This document shows positions 1-9,094 of a stretch of DNA of 64,000 bases, in pieces. A model generated the notes under the pieces. That model saw only the letters and a program-made list of their open reading frames with translations, did no database searches and was not told the origin of the DNA. Source of the stretch: Rhodoplanes azumiensis (GTDB lineage Bacteria; Pseudomonadota; Alphaproteobacteria; Rhizobiales; Xanthobacteraceae); the NCBI RefSeq assembly GCF_042682915.1, contig NZ_JBHUIW010000003.1, positions 124,001-188,000 of the forward strand. Direction: 5' to 3'. Made by a program: the position numbers and the translations under genes. Every line of letters starts with the position of its first letter. The first letter of the stretch is position 1.

Positions 1-1
1 G

Positions 2-562
2 ATCACCGGCTTCGGGCGGCTGGGGCCCTGCTTCGCAGCGGAACGCTACGGCGTCGTGCCCGACATGATCACGTTCGCCAAGGGGGTCACGTCCGGCACC
101 GTGCCGATGGGCGGCGTGATCGTCCGCAAGGACATCTACGACACTTTTATGCGCGGTCCGGAGCATGTGGTGGAGCTGTTTCACGGCTACACCTATTCGG
201 CCCATCCGCTCGCCTGCGCGGCCGGCCTCGCGACCCTCGATCTCTACCGCGACGAGGATCTCTTCGCCCGGAGTGCCGCGCTGGAAGGAAAGTTCGCCGA
301 CGCCGTGATGAGCCTGAAGGGCCTGCCGAACGTCGTCGACATCCGCACCGTCGGCCTCGCGGCCGGCATCGACCTCGCGCCGCATCCGGACGGTCCGGGC
401 AAGCGCGGCTACGCCGCCATGGACGAGGGCTTCTTTCGCCAGGACGCAATCGTGCGCGTCTCCGGCGACACCATCGCCCTGTCGCCGTCCCTGATCGTCG
501 GCGAGGACGAGATCGGCGAGATCGTGGAAAAAACGGCGCGGATCATCAGGGCGGTGGGATGA
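2..562 (+). CDS. Omega-amino acid/beta-alanine--pyruvate transaminase (C-terminal part)
   Basis: This is the C-terminal 186 residues of a class III PLP-dependent aminotransferase; the gene begins before the window and is open from base 2. The family moves the amino group of beta-alanine or another omega-amino acid to pyruvate or a keto acid in the cytoplasm. The lysine in MITFAKG (codon at 71) fits the Schiff-base lysine, and the TGFGRLG and HGYTYSAHPLAC stretches are typical of the subgroup. The end looks intact. The exact substrate cannot be read from this part alone. Confidence 0.88.
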   Translation: MTGFGRLGPCFAAERYGVVPDMITFAKGVTSGTVPMGGVIVRKDIYDTFMRGPEHVVELFHGYTYSAHPLACAAGLATLDLYRDEDLFARSAALEGKFADAVMSLKGLPNVVDIRTVGLAAGIDLAPHPDGPGKRGYAAMDEGFFRQDAIVRVSGDTIALSPSLIVGEDEIGEIVEKTARIIRAVG

Positions 563-606
563 GCGGCGCGCGCTTTGCCTTGCCGAAGCGCGTGCTCGCG
601 GCACGT

Positions 607-756
607 GACCCTCTCCCTGAGGGAGAGGGTCGGGCGCGAGCGCAGCTCGCGACCGGGGTGAGGGTTTACGGAGCTGATGGAGCTCTCGGCACCCCCTCAC
701 CCGGATCTCGCGCAGACGCGCGAGATCCGACCTCTCCCCGCAGGGGAGAGGTGAAG
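607..756. repeat. Composite palindromic repeat, family A
   Basis: About 150 bp made of two inverted half-units. Each has a CTCTCCC/GGGAGAG hairpin, a second GC hairpin, and a GGGTGAGG or CCCTCACCC edge. It is nearly the same as the element at 62498-62646 and related to 54308-54489. It fills the gap between the transaminase and the glycosyltransferase and stops about 25 bases before the next start codon. Confidence 0.75.
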
Positions 757-782
757 AGTGGCGTAGGCTTTCGGAGTTCCCC

Positions 783-2378
783 ATGAGCAAGCGCACCGGT
801 CTCGCCGGGCTCGTCGATTACGCGCGGCGCGAGCCGTTCGAGGTGCTGTTGATCGTCCTGGTCGGCCACGTGCTGGTGTGGACGCTGATGCCGGCGCTCC
901 TCAACGCCAACCTGCAGCTCGACCTCGCCGAGGATCTGGCGCTCGGCCGCGAGTGGCAGCTCGTCTACTGGAAGCATCCGCCGCTGCCGTGGTGGATCGC
1001 CGCCGGGCTTTATCGGCTCACCGGCGACGTGCGGATGATCTACGTGCTCGGCCCGCTCGCCTCGGCGGTCGCGATGTGGGCCGTGTGGCGGCTCGGCCGC
1101 GACATCGTCGGCGGCTTCCCGGCGCTCGTCGCCGTGTTGGCGCTGGAAGCCCTGCACTTCTTCAATTTCTCGGTGATCAAGTTCGCGCACGACCAGTGTC
1201 AGCTCCCGTTCTGGGCGCTGACCATGCTGCTCTTCCATCGCGCGCTCACGCGTGAGGAGGATCGGCGGCGGCTGCTGAATTGGGCGCTGGCGGGCGTGTT
1301 CCTCGCCTTGTCGTTCTGGTCGAAGTACGCCGCTTTCGCGCTCGCCGCGACGCTCGGCCTGTTTCTTCTCGTCGACCGCGAGGCGCGAAAAGCCTGGAAG
1401 ACACCCGGCCCCTATGTGATGGCGCTCGCCTTCGCGCTCGTCATCGCGCCAAATGCCTGGGCGCTGGTGGAAAGCGACTTCCTGCCGTTCCGCTATGTCG
1501 ACGCGCGCGCCAAGACGGCGGCCCAGTGGTGGCAGGTCGCCTGGTATCCGCTGCAATGGACGTTCGGGCAGCTCGGCTTCCTGCTGCCGACGCTGGCGCT
1601 GCTCGCGCTGCTCTATCCGCTGCGCCCGGGCGCCGGCGCACCGCGCCCGCTCACGCTCGGCGACGTCGATCCGAACGTGATCGCGCCCGGCGCCTTCGAC
1701 CGCCGCTTCCTCGCCTGGATGGCACTCGGGCCGTTCGCCGTCACGACGCTGGTCGCGATGCTGCTCGGCCGGCTGCCGGTCGCCATGTGGGGCTATCCGC
1801 TGTGGAGCGTGCTGCCGCTCGCGGTCGTCGCCTGGCGCGGCGTCGGCTTCGAGGACGTCCGGCTGATCCGCTTCGCGCTCGGCGTCGTCGCCGTGCTGGT
1901 CATCATGCCGCTCGCCTATGTGCTGACCGAGGAGGTCGAGCCGATGCTGCGCGACCGTCCGAAGGCGACGCAGTTTCCGGGCCGGCGGCTCGCCGACATC
2001 GTCACCCGCGACTTCTTCGAGAAGACCGGCCAGCCGCTCGCCTACGTCACCGGCACCGAGTTCGCCGCCAACAATGTCGCGGTCTACGGACCGACCCGGC
2101 CGCACGTGATCGTCCACGGCGACCCCAAGCTCAGCCCCTGGATCGACATGGCCGACGTGAAGAGGCGCGGCGTGCTGATCGTGTGGGAGCCGCAGGGCGA
2201 GGGGCTGGTACCGGAGTGGATGAAGACCTTCCCGGGCGCCACCGTGCGGGGCCGCTTGACGCTGCCGCGTCAGGCCCGTGGCAAGGTCGCGCCGGTCCTC
2301 TTGCAATACGCCATCGTGCCGCCCGAGGGCGCCCCGCTGATCATCCTGCCGCCCGGCACGGTGCCGCCGCCGAAGTGA
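783..2378 (+). CDS. GT39-type (PMT/ArnT-like) membrane glycosyltransferase
   Basis: This 531-residue protein has many hydrophobic segments, the first at about residues 20-40. An acidic first outer loop follows (D47, E50, D51, then WKHPPLPWW at about 63-71). This arrangement is typical of the PMT_2/ArnT family, which uses polyprenyl-phosphate-linked sugars to glycosylate lipid or protein acceptors on the periplasmic face. The C-terminal 140 residues look soluble. GGAG lies 8 bases before the ATG. Its neighbours do not form a polysaccharide cluster, so the acceptor is unknown. Confidence 0.82.
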   Translation: MSKRTGLAGLVDYARREPFEVLLIVLVGHVLVWTLMPALLNANLQLDLAEDLALGREWQLVYWKHPPLPWWIAAGLYRLTGDVRMIYVLGPLASAVAMWAVWRLGRDIVGGFPALVAVLALEALHFFNFSVIKFAHDQCQLPFWALTMLLFHRALTREEDRRRLLNWALAGVFLALSFWSKYAAFALAATLGLFLLVDREARKAWKTPGPYVMALAFALVIAPNAWALVESDFLPFRYVDARAKTAAQWWQVAWYPLQWTFGQLGFLLPTLALLALLYPLRPGAGAPRPLTLGDVDPNVIAPGAFDRRFLAWMALGPFAVTTLVAMLLGRLPVAMWGYPLWSVLPLAVVAWRGVGFEDVRLIRFALGVVAVLVIMPLAYVLTEEVEPMLRDRPKATQFPGRRLADIVTRDFFEKTGQPLAYVTGTEFAANNVAVYGPTRPHVIVHGDPKLSPWIDMADVKRRGVLIVWEPQGEGLVPEWMKTFPGATVRGRLTLPRQARGKVAPVLLQYAIVPPEGAPLIILPPGTVPPPK

Positions 2379-2414
2379 TCAGAAGATTCGTTCGACTCTC
2401 GGCGGAGGGCACGG

Positions 2415-2521
2415 TGGTCACTCCGGGGCGCGCCGAAGGCGCGAACCCGGAATCCAATCCCGACGGCAGAGCTTGCGGCTGGATTCCGGGTTCGCGCCTT
2501 CGCTGCGCCCCGGAATGACAA
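2415..2521. repeat. Palindromic repeat, family B (REP-like)
   Basis: Two inverted arms carry the core CCGGGGCGCGCCGAAGGCGC and GAACCCGGAATCCA with their complements. It lies between the convergent glycosyltransferase and M23 peptidase genes, where it could act as a bidirectional terminator or mRNA stabiliser. Relatives lie at 8975-9077, 20308-20350, 52943-53016 and 56456-56563. Confidence 0.75.
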
Positions 2522-2545
2522 AGTCCCGATCGGGCGGAAGCGAAA

Positions 2546-4225
2546 TCACAGCGCGCCGATGCGCAGGCCGGCGCGGAGGAACTTCTGGGGGTCGACGGCC
2601 TCGCCGGAGACCCGGGTCTCGTAATGGAGATGTGGGCCGGTCGAGCGGCCGGTCGAGCCGATGCGGCCGATCACCTGGCCGATCTTCACGCTCTGGCCCT
2701 GGCGGACGAGAATCTCGGACATGTGGCCGTAGCGTGTGGCGAGCCCGTTGCCGTGCTCGATCTCGACCATCTTGCCGTAGCCGCCGCCCCAGCCGGCCGT
2801 CGTCACGGTGCCGTTGGCGGTGGCGCGGATCGGCTCGCCGACGGCGCCGCGGAAGTCGAGCCCGGTGTGCATGGCCGGGCGGCCGAGGAACGGGTCGAGC
2901 CGCACGCCGAACGTGGAGGAGAAGTCGACGTCGCCGGCGACCGGCTTGCGGATCGGGATCGTCGCGAGTGTCCGGGTCAGCCGCTCGGCCTGCTCGCGGG
3001 CGAGGCGGACGCGCTGCACCTGCCGCTCGAACACCGGCTGCACCGAGGCGAGCCGGTACGGCACGAACGGCCCGCCGACGTCCCGCTCGGCCCGTCCGCC
3101 CGGGACGGCGCGCTCGAGCCCGAGATCGGCGAGCACGCCGCGGATGCGCTTCGCCTTCGTCTCGTAGGTCTCCTCCAGCGAGGCGAGCGAGGCGGTCTGG
3201 CGGCCCTCGAGGCGATCGAGCGCGCCGTGCAGGCGGGCGATCTTGCCTTCGATGCCGGGCAGCACGTTGCGGCTCGTCGCCGCCGCCAGCGTCGTCGGCG
3301 GCTGGCGGGATTCGAGCCGCGCCTGGCGGTCGGGCGGGGTTTTGAAGATCACGGTGTCGCTGATCGGCGAGGCCTTGGGCGTCGCCGGCTCGGCCGGGAG
3401 GTTGCGGCCCGGCGCCCGGATCGCGCCCGTCACGTCGGCGCCGGCCGCGGCGCCGGCATTGCCGATGCCGCCGAGCGCGCCGGCGCGGCTCTCCAGCACG
3501 CTCTGCCGGCGGATCACCTGCTCGAGCTTCTGCTCGAACTGCTCCTGGTCGAGGAGCTGCCGGGTCGTCACCCGATCGACCTGCGAGCGCATCTCGGCGA
3601 TGCGGTCCTCGTAGGCGGCCTCGATCTCGGCCTGGCGCGCCACCATGCGGGCGACGACGTCGTCGTGGAAGGCGAAGTAGGTGGCCGTGACCACCGACCA
3701 GCCGGCCATGATGGTCAGCGTGCCGACCACGGTCCAGAAGGCGACCGGGCCGAGCCGGACCTGCCGGCGGCCGTAGCCGAACGTGAAGGGCTGACGCTTC
3801 GGCGCCGCCTCTGCGCGGGCCGGCCGGCCGGACCGGGGCGGCGCGGCGGCACGGGGCGCCGGGCGGGGCGCCGGATTTTGATGCACAGCCTGATGCGGAG
3901 CTTGATGCTGATGCGGCCGGGCGGGCGGCGCCACGGCGCGCGCCGGAGGATGGGGCGGCTCCTCGGCCGGATGCGACCAGTCGGGCCGCGCCCGACGGTG
4001 GTCGGCGCTCGCCGGATGCCCATGGTGCGCGCCGCGATGGGCGGCGATCAGCTCGGCATAGACCTCGGCGTTGCGGTGATTCTGCTCGGTGTGGCGCGGG
4101 GGGGCCGGGTGTGCGGCGGGGTGATGTGCGGCGCGCTCGTGCGCCTCCCGGGGACGCTCGGCCGGGGCGCGGTCGTGCGTCGACCGGTCACGCTGGCCGT
4201 GATCGTGTTGGGCCCGTTGAGACAT
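2546..4225 (-). CDS. M23 (LytM-type) metallopeptidase with His-rich N-terminal tail
   Basis: This 559-residue protein is a likely peptidoglycan endopeptidase. Residues 1-150 are a low-complexity tail rich in Pro, Ala and His, with 20 histidines in the first 115 residues. One membrane segment follows at about 162-186, then a probable coiled coil at 190-245. The C-terminal LytM domain keeps the zinc motif HTGLD (H453, D457), a GHMSE loop and HLHYE at 532-536, so it looks catalytically intact. Topology would leave the His-rich tail in the cytoplasm and the peptidase in the periplasm. AGGGAG precedes the ATG. It lies downstream of the peroxiredoxin gene on the same strand, with a 153-bp gap. The His-rich tail is unusual for the family. 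Confidence 0.9.
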   Translation of the reverse strand: MSQRAQHDHGQRDRSTHDRAPAERPREAHERAAHHPAAHPAPPRHTEQNHRNAEVYAELIAAHRGAHHGHPASADHRRARPDWSHPAEEPPHPPARAVAPPARPHQHQAPHQAVHQNPAPRPAPRAAAPPRSGRPARAEAAPKRQPFTFGYGRRQVRLGPVAFWTVVGTLTIMAGWSVVTATYFAFHDDVVARMVARQAEIEAAYEDRIAEMRSQVDRVTTRQLLDQEQFEQKLEQVIRRQSVLESRAGALGGIGNAGAAAGADVTGAIRAPGRNLPAEPATPKASPISDTVIFKTPPDRQARLESRQPPTTLAAATSRNVLPGIEGKIARLHGALDRLEGRQTASLASLEETYETKAKRIRGVLADLGLERAVPGGRAERDVGGPFVPYRLASVQPVFERQVQRVRLAREQAERLTRTLATIPIRKPVAGDVDFSSTFGVRLDPFLGRPAMHTGLDFRGAVGEPIRATANGTVTTAGWGGGYGKMVEIEHGNGLATRYGHMSEILVRQGQSVKIGQVIGRIGSTGRSTGPHLHYETRVSGEAVDPQKFLRAGLRIGAL

Positions 4226-4319
4226 TCACGCTCCCTGCGGGCCGGCTTTGGTGCCGGTCCGGACGAGCCTCGAATGTCCCCCTGCATGGTAAAGAATTCC
4301 CAAACGAATCACGGCGATA

Positions 4320-4343
4320 TCGCGGAATTTTCGATGTCCGCGA
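4320..4343. promoter_or_regulatory. Inverted repeat between bcp and the M23 gene
   Basis: TCGCGGA and TCCGCGA are perfect 7-base arms around a 10-base AT-rich spacer. The dyad lies in the 153-bp gap downstream of bcp and upstream of the M23 gene. It could be an operator or an RNA hairpin. No T-run follows on the minus strand. Confidence 0.3.
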
Positions 4344-4378
4344 ATCGCGCCGGTACCGCCGGGCCTCCTCCGGCCGGC

Positions 4379-4849
4379 CTAGAGCGCCTTCGCCGCGGCC
4401 AGCACCTCGTCGGCATGGCCGTCGACCTTCACGGACGGCCAGATGCGGGCGATCCGGCCGTCCGGGCCGATCAGGACGGTGGTCCGGGTGATTCCCATGA
4501 AGGTTTTGCCGTACATGGACTTCTCGCCCCACACCCCGTACGCCTCCAGCATCGCGTGAGTCTCGTCGGAGGCGAGCGGGATGGTGAGGGCGTGCTTCTT
4601 CACGAAGGCGTCCTGCTTCTTAACCGGATCGGCCGAGACTCCGAGAATGTCGGTCTTCGCCTTGGCGAAAGCAGCCTTGGCGGCCGAGAAGGCCTGCGCC
4701 TCGCGGGTGCAGCCGGGGGTGTCGGCCTTGGGGTAGAAGTACAACACCAGCTTGCGGCCGGCGAAATCGGCGAGCGACACCTCGCCGCCGCCGTCGCGCG
4801 GCAGCCGGAAGTCGGGAGCGGGATCGCCTTCGCGCAGCTTCAAGGGCAT
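4379..4849 (-). CDS. bcp: BCP/PrxQ-type thiol peroxidase, one-cysteine form
   Basis: This 156-residue peroxiredoxin reduces hydrogen and organic peroxides in the cytoplasm. The signature YPKADTPGCT at residues 39-48 places the peroxidatic cysteine at C47. The common BCP resolving cysteine five residues later is absent (CTREAQ), and there is no other cysteine in the protein. The enzyme must therefore recycle through an external thiol, which is known for some BCPs. Length and the TTVLIGPDG motif fit the family. It is divergent from the AsmA-like gene. Confidence 0.92.
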   Translation of the reverse strand: MPLKLREGDPAPDFRLPRDGGGEVSLADFAGRKLVLYFYPKADTPGCTREAQAFSAAKAAFAKAKTDILGVSADPVKKQDAFVKKHALTIPLASDETHAMLEAYGVWGEKSMYGKTFMGITRTTVLIGPDGRIARIWPSVKVDGHADEVLAAAKAL

Positions 4850-5005
4850 TTGCCTTCCTTTCGACGCTTTCGAAGCGCTCTTTGGCGCGTGGGGTTATCT
4901 GGAATAAGTCCCTGACCGAGCGACCGATGTGTCGGGCGTCGCGTCCGCCTCGCCGGAACCGCGAAGGGGCATTGTGCGGGTAGGGAACGGGGCCGTCCAG
5001 AACGC

Positions 5006-8000
5006 ATGGCGGACGACAAGCTGAGTCCGAAACTCGCTGCCTTGCGCAGCCTGGAGGCGAGCCTGCATCTGCACAAGTGTGCGGAGGCCGCCCGGGCTCG
5101 CGTTTGCGGCGACCGCTCCGACCAGGCCGCCCACGCGGGTCGCGCCGGATCGTCGTCCTCCGCTTCCGCTGTGTCCTCCGCTTCGACTGTCGCCTCCGCG
5201 GCCGTCGGTTCATCGCACGCCGCGCCGCCGTCGGCCGGTCGTCCGCGCGCCGGGCGCGTGGCGACGGGCTGCGATCGCTCGGGCAGACCCGTGGACGCGC
5301 GCCCGCTCGGCCATCGCTTCGTCGCCGGCTGTGCCGCCTTCGGCGCCGGCGCGACGAGCTCGGCCAAGCTCGCCGCTGCGGCTGCGCTCCGCCACCTCGC
5401 CGCCTTCGACTTGCGCGGCGCCGCCTGGCATGCGCGCCGGGCCTTCGTCTACACGTGCAGCCGCCGTGCCACCCGGGTGTGCCTGTTCGGCACCGGGGTT
5501 CCGGTCCTGCTCGTCGCCCTGGTCGGGGGCGGCCTGTGGTGGCGGTTGACCATGGGGCCGATCCCGCTCGACATCGCCACCCCGTGGCTCACCGCCGCGA
5601 TCGCGGAGAATCTCGGCAACAACTACACGGTCGAGGTCGGCGGCACGGTCATCGAACTCGACGAGGGCCGCCGCATGGCGGTCCGCATCCGCGACGTCGT
5701 GGTCAAGGACCAGGACGGCGCCGTGGTCGCGACCGCGCCGAAGGCCGAGGCGGGCTTCACGGCCGGCACGCTGCTGTCCGGCCGGCCGCGGGCCGAGAGC
5801 ATCAGCCTGGTCGGCGCCGAGATCGCGCTGCGGGTCGAGACCGACGGCAAGGTCACGGTGTTCGCCGGGGCCGACAAGCGCCCGATCGCCACCTCGCCCG
5901 TGCTGGCCGCCGCCGGCTCGACCCCGGTCGGCCTGAAGGCCGAGCCGCCGACCGGCGGCATCGCCACCGACACCAACGGATCGGCCGAGCCGCAGCGCGG
6001 CGCTGCCGAGAGCTTCGCGGCCGTGCTCGCCTGGATCGACAGCCTCGGCAAGCTGGGGCTGGACGGCGGCGCGCTCACCGAGGTCGGCCTCAAGAGCGGC
6101 AACCTGGTCGTCGACGACCAGCGCAGCGGCCGCCAGTCGCGCTTCGAGAACATCCATGTCAGCATGACCCGGCCGCAGCCCGGCGAGCTGTCGGTCACGC
6201 TCGGCTCGCAGGATCCCGACAAGCCCTGGGTCGTGGTCGGGGCCGTCAGGACGACGCCGCAGGGGACGCGGGCCGTGCGGGTCGAGGCCCGCAAGGTCTC
6301 GGTGCGCGACATCCTGATGGCGTTGCGGCTCGACGGTGCGGTCGAGTCCGATCTGCCGATCTCGGCGAGCCTCAAGGCGGAGATCGGTGCTGACGGCGTG
6401 CCGAGCTTCGCCAGCGGCCGCCTGCTCGTCGGCCCCGGCATGATCGGCGAGCTCGGCGACGCGCTGAACCGCGTCACGGTCGATCGCCTGGAGGCGAGCC
6501 TGGAGTGGGACGCCGCCCGCGGCCTGATCGTGACGCCGTTCCAGCTGGTCTCCGGCTCCACCCGCATGACGCTGATCGGCCAGGCCGAGCCGCCGGCCGC
6601 GGCCGGCAAGCCGTGGCAGCTCGCGCTGCGCGGCGGCAGCGTCGTGCTCGGCTCGGCCGCCGACGGCGAGGCTCCGTTGCTGGTCAACCGCGTGCTGATC
6701 CGCGGCCGCTTCGATCCGGCGACCCGCCGGCTCGACATCCAGCACGGCGAGGCCGGCGGAGGCGACGTCAACGTCGCCATGTCGGGCTTCGTCGATCTCG
6801 CCGGCGGCGATCCGCGCCTCGTGGTCGGCATGGCGGCCCGCAACATGTCGGCCACCTCGTTCAAGCGCCTCTGGCCGCCCTTCGTGAACCCGCCGGTGCG
6901 CGAATGGGTGATGGACAACATGGCGGGCGGCACCCTCGACCGTATCGAGATCGCCACCAACGCGCCGCTCTCGACGCTGCGGGCCGGCGGCCCGCCGGTG
7001 CCGGACGACGGTCTCTCGATCGAGATCGTCACCAACGGCACCCAGGTGAAGCTGATGGAGGCGCTGCCGCCGATCCGCGACTCCGACCTCGTGATGCGGG
7101 TGCGCGGCCGCCAGATCGCCGTGGCGCTCGGCCGCGGCGTCGCCGAACTGCCGTCGGGGCGCCGGATGACGGTGACCAACGGCCTGTTCGAGGTGCCGGA
7201 TTCGCACGGGCCGAAGCCGCCCGCCAAGGTGCGGGCGCGGGTCGACGGCCCGGCCCCGGCGGCGGCCGAGTTCCTCGCCCTCGACCATATCCGCGAGAGC
7301 GCCGGCGTGCCGCTCGACCCCGCCACGGTGCGCGGCACGGTGAGCGCTCAGGTGACGGTCTCGACCCGCATCGAGTCCGATCCGCCACCCGGCACGTTCA
7401 ACTACACGGTGGCGGCCGACGTCACCAATTTCGGCGTCGACAAGTTCGCCCTGTCGCAGAAGCTCGAGGCGCAGACGCTGCGGGTCGCCGCCACCCAGCA
7501 GGGCTATCAGGTCAAGGGCGACGTCAAGGTCGGCGGCGTGCCGGCCGTGATCGAGTACAGGAAGACGAAGGGCGAGGAGGACGCCGAGCTGCGTCTCACC
7601 GCCACCATCGACGACGCGGCGCGCGCCAAGCTCGGCTTCGACGTCGGCAACGTCGTCGCCGGCCCGATCCCGATCAAGCTCTCGGGTCGGCTCGCGAGCA
7701 GCCCGGACCAGGACAACCGACTGCTCGTCGAATCGGATCTCGGCCCGGCCCGAATCGACAATCTGCTGCCCGGCTGGACCAAGCCGCCCGGCAAGCCGGC
7801 CAAGGCGGTGTTCACCTATGTCGGACGCGGCAAGGCGGCGCGTTTCGAGGATCTGAGCATCGACGGCGCCGGCGTCGGTGTGAAGGGCGGCGTCGAGATC
7901 GATCCGAACGGCGATTTCCTGGCCGCCTCGTTCCCGGTGTTCGGGCTCTCCGACGGCGACAAGGCGACCCTCAAGGCGGAGCGCGGCGCCGACGGCCTGA

Positions 8001-8908
8001 TCAAGGTGACGATCCGGGGTGACGTGTTCGACGGGCGCGGCCTCGTCAAGTCGGTGATGGGCGGCTCGGGGCACGATCCCAAGCGCCAGAGCCCGGCCAT
8101 GGATCTCGACGTCGACGCCAAGATCGGCGCGCTCGCCGGCTTCAACGGCGAGGCGCTGCGCGCCGTCGACCTCAAGCTGGTGCGGCGCGGCGGCAAGATC
8201 GACGCCTTCAACCTCTCCGCCAAGATCGGCGCCGACGCGGCGCTGATCGGCGACCTGCGCGGTCGTGTCGGCGGCGGCGGCCAGGTGATCTATGTCGACA
8301 GCAAGGATGCCGGCGCGCTGTTCCGCTTCACCGACGTCTATCCGCGCATGTTCGGCGGCCAGATGTGGGTCGCCATGGATCCGCCGAGCCCCGATCAGCG
8401 GCCGAAGGAAGGCGTCCTCAACGTCCGCGACTTCTGGGTGCGCGGCGAGGCCTCGCTCGACCGGGTCGCCGCGTCCGGCGCGCCCGGCACCCAGAATCCG
8501 GGCGTCGAGTTCTCGCGCATGCGGGTGGAGTTCTCCAAGTCGCCGGGTCGGCTGATGCTGCGCGACGGCGTGGTGCGCGGCCCGATGGTGGGGGCGACGC
8601 TCGAGGGCGCGCTCGACTTCGCCGCCAACGAGGTGCGCATGCGCGGCACCTTCGTGCCGCTCTACGGGCTCAACAATGCCTTCGGCCAGATCCCGATCGT
8701 CGGCCTGTTCCTCGGCGGCGGCGACAAGGAAGGCTTGCTCGGCGTCACCTACGAGGTGGTCGGCACGCCCGGCACGCCGGTGCTGCGCGTCAACCCGATC
8801 TCGGCCGTGGCGCCCGGCGTGCTGCGCAAGTTCTTCGAGTTTCCGAGCACGCTGTCGGGTGGCGACCGCGGCGCCACCGTGCCCGACGTGCGCTCGGCGA
8901 TTCAGTGA
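5006..8908 (+). CDS. Very large AsmA/YhdP-like protein (DUF3971 plus AsmA-like C-terminus)
   Basis: This 1300-residue protein has one membrane segment at about residues 159-179. A long repetitive beta-rich region follows, as in the YhdP/TamB/AsmA superfamily, which is thought to bridge inner and outer membranes and move phospholipid. The first ~155 residues are an Ala/Ser/Arg-rich, cysteine-containing cytoplasmic tail with no recognisable domain. No strong ribosome site precedes the ATG at 5006, so part of this tail may be mis-called. The C-terminus (FGQIPIVGLFLGGGDKEGLL) is typical of the family. It stands alone on its strand. Confidence 0.82.
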   Translation: MADDKLSPKLAALRSLEASLHLHKCAEAARARVCGDRSDQAAHAGRAGSSSSASAVSSASTVASAAVGSSHAAPPSAGRPRAGRVATGCDRSGRPVDARPLGHRFVAGCAAFGAGATSSAKLAAAAALRHLAAFDLRGAAWHARRAFVYTCSRRATRVCLFGTGVPVLLVALVGGGLWWRLTMGPIPLDIATPWLTAAIAENLGNNYTVEVGGTVIELDEGRRMAVRIRDVVVKDQDGAVVATAPKAEAGFTAGTLLSGRPRAESISLVGAEIALRVETDGKVTVFAGADKRPIATSPVLAAAGSTPVGLKAEPPTGGIATDTNGSAEPQRGAAESFAAVLAWIDSLGKLGLDGGALTEVGLKSGNLVVDDQRSGRQSRFENIHVSMTRPQPGELSVTLGSQDPDKPWVVVGAVRTTPQGTRAVRVEARKVSVRDILMALRLDGAVESDLPISASLKAEIGADGVPSFASGRLLVGPGMIGELGDALNRVTVDRLEASLEWDAARGLIVTPFQLVSGSTRMTLIGQAEPPAAAGKPWQLALRGGSVVLGSAADGEAPLLVNRVLIRGRFDPATRRLDIQHGEAGGGDVNVAMSGFVDLAGGDPRLVVGMAARNMSATSFKRLWPPFVNPPVREWVMDNMAGGTLDRIEIATNAPLSTLRAGGPPVPDDGLSIEIVTNGTQVKLMEALPPIRDSDLVMRVRGRQIAVALGRGVAELPSGRRMTVTNGLFEVPDSHGPKPPAKVRARVDGPAPAAAEFLALDHIRESAGVPLDPATVRGTVSAQVTVSTRIESDPPPGTFNYTVAADVTNFGVDKFALSQKLEAQTLRVAATQQGYQVKGDVKVGGVPAVIEYRKTKGEEDAELRLTATIDDAARAKLGFDVGNVVAGPIPIKLSGRLASSPDQDNRLLVESDLGPARIDNLLPGWTKPPGKPAKAVFTYVGRGKAARFEDLSIDGAGVGVKGGVEIDPNGDFLAASFPVFGLSDGDKATLKAERGADGLIKVTIRGDVFDGRGLVKSVMGGSGHDPKRQSPAMDLDVDAKIGALAGFNGEALRAVDLKLVRRGGKIDAFNLSAKIGADAALIGDLRGRVGGGGQVIYVDSKDAGALFRFTDVYPRMFGGQMWVAMDPPSPDQRPKEGVLNVRDFWVRGEASLDRVAASGAPGTQNPGVEFSRMRVEFSKSPGRLMLRDGVVRGPMVGATLEGALDFAANEVRMRGTFVPLYGLNNAFGQIPIVGLFLGGGDKEGLLGVTYEVVGTPGTPVLRVNPISAVAPGVLRKFFEFPSTLSGGDRGATVPDVRSAIQ

Positions 8909-8974
8909 CGCGCCGTCATCCAGTGCGGTTTCGTGTCCCGGGCGCGGCGGGTCGTCATTTCGTGATCAGGTGCC

Positions 8975-9077
8975 GGTCATTCCGGGGCGGGCCGAAGGCC
9001 CGAACCCGGAATCCCGCCACACGTTCCGAGGTCCGGGCTGGATTCCGGGTTCGACGCTGTGCGTCGCCCCGGCATGA
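8975..9077. repeat. Palindromic repeat, family B
   Basis: Inverted arms GTCATTCCGGGGCGGG and GCCCCGGCATGAC flank GAACCCGGAATCC and its complement. It sits between the convergent ends of the AsmA-like gene and serB and may serve as a terminator for both. Confidence 0.75.
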
Positions 9078-9094
9078 CGACCACCGCCCCCGGC

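Noticed and set aside
666..2306. Long minus-strand open frame opposite the glycosyltransferase gene
   Set aside because: Arg/Gln/Glu-rich composition with no domain; it is the antisense shadow of a GC-rich gene with strong codon bias.
5210..8074. 954-codon minus-strand frame under the AsmA-like gene
   Set aside because: Low-complexity shadow translation; the plus-strand frame has clear family motifs.
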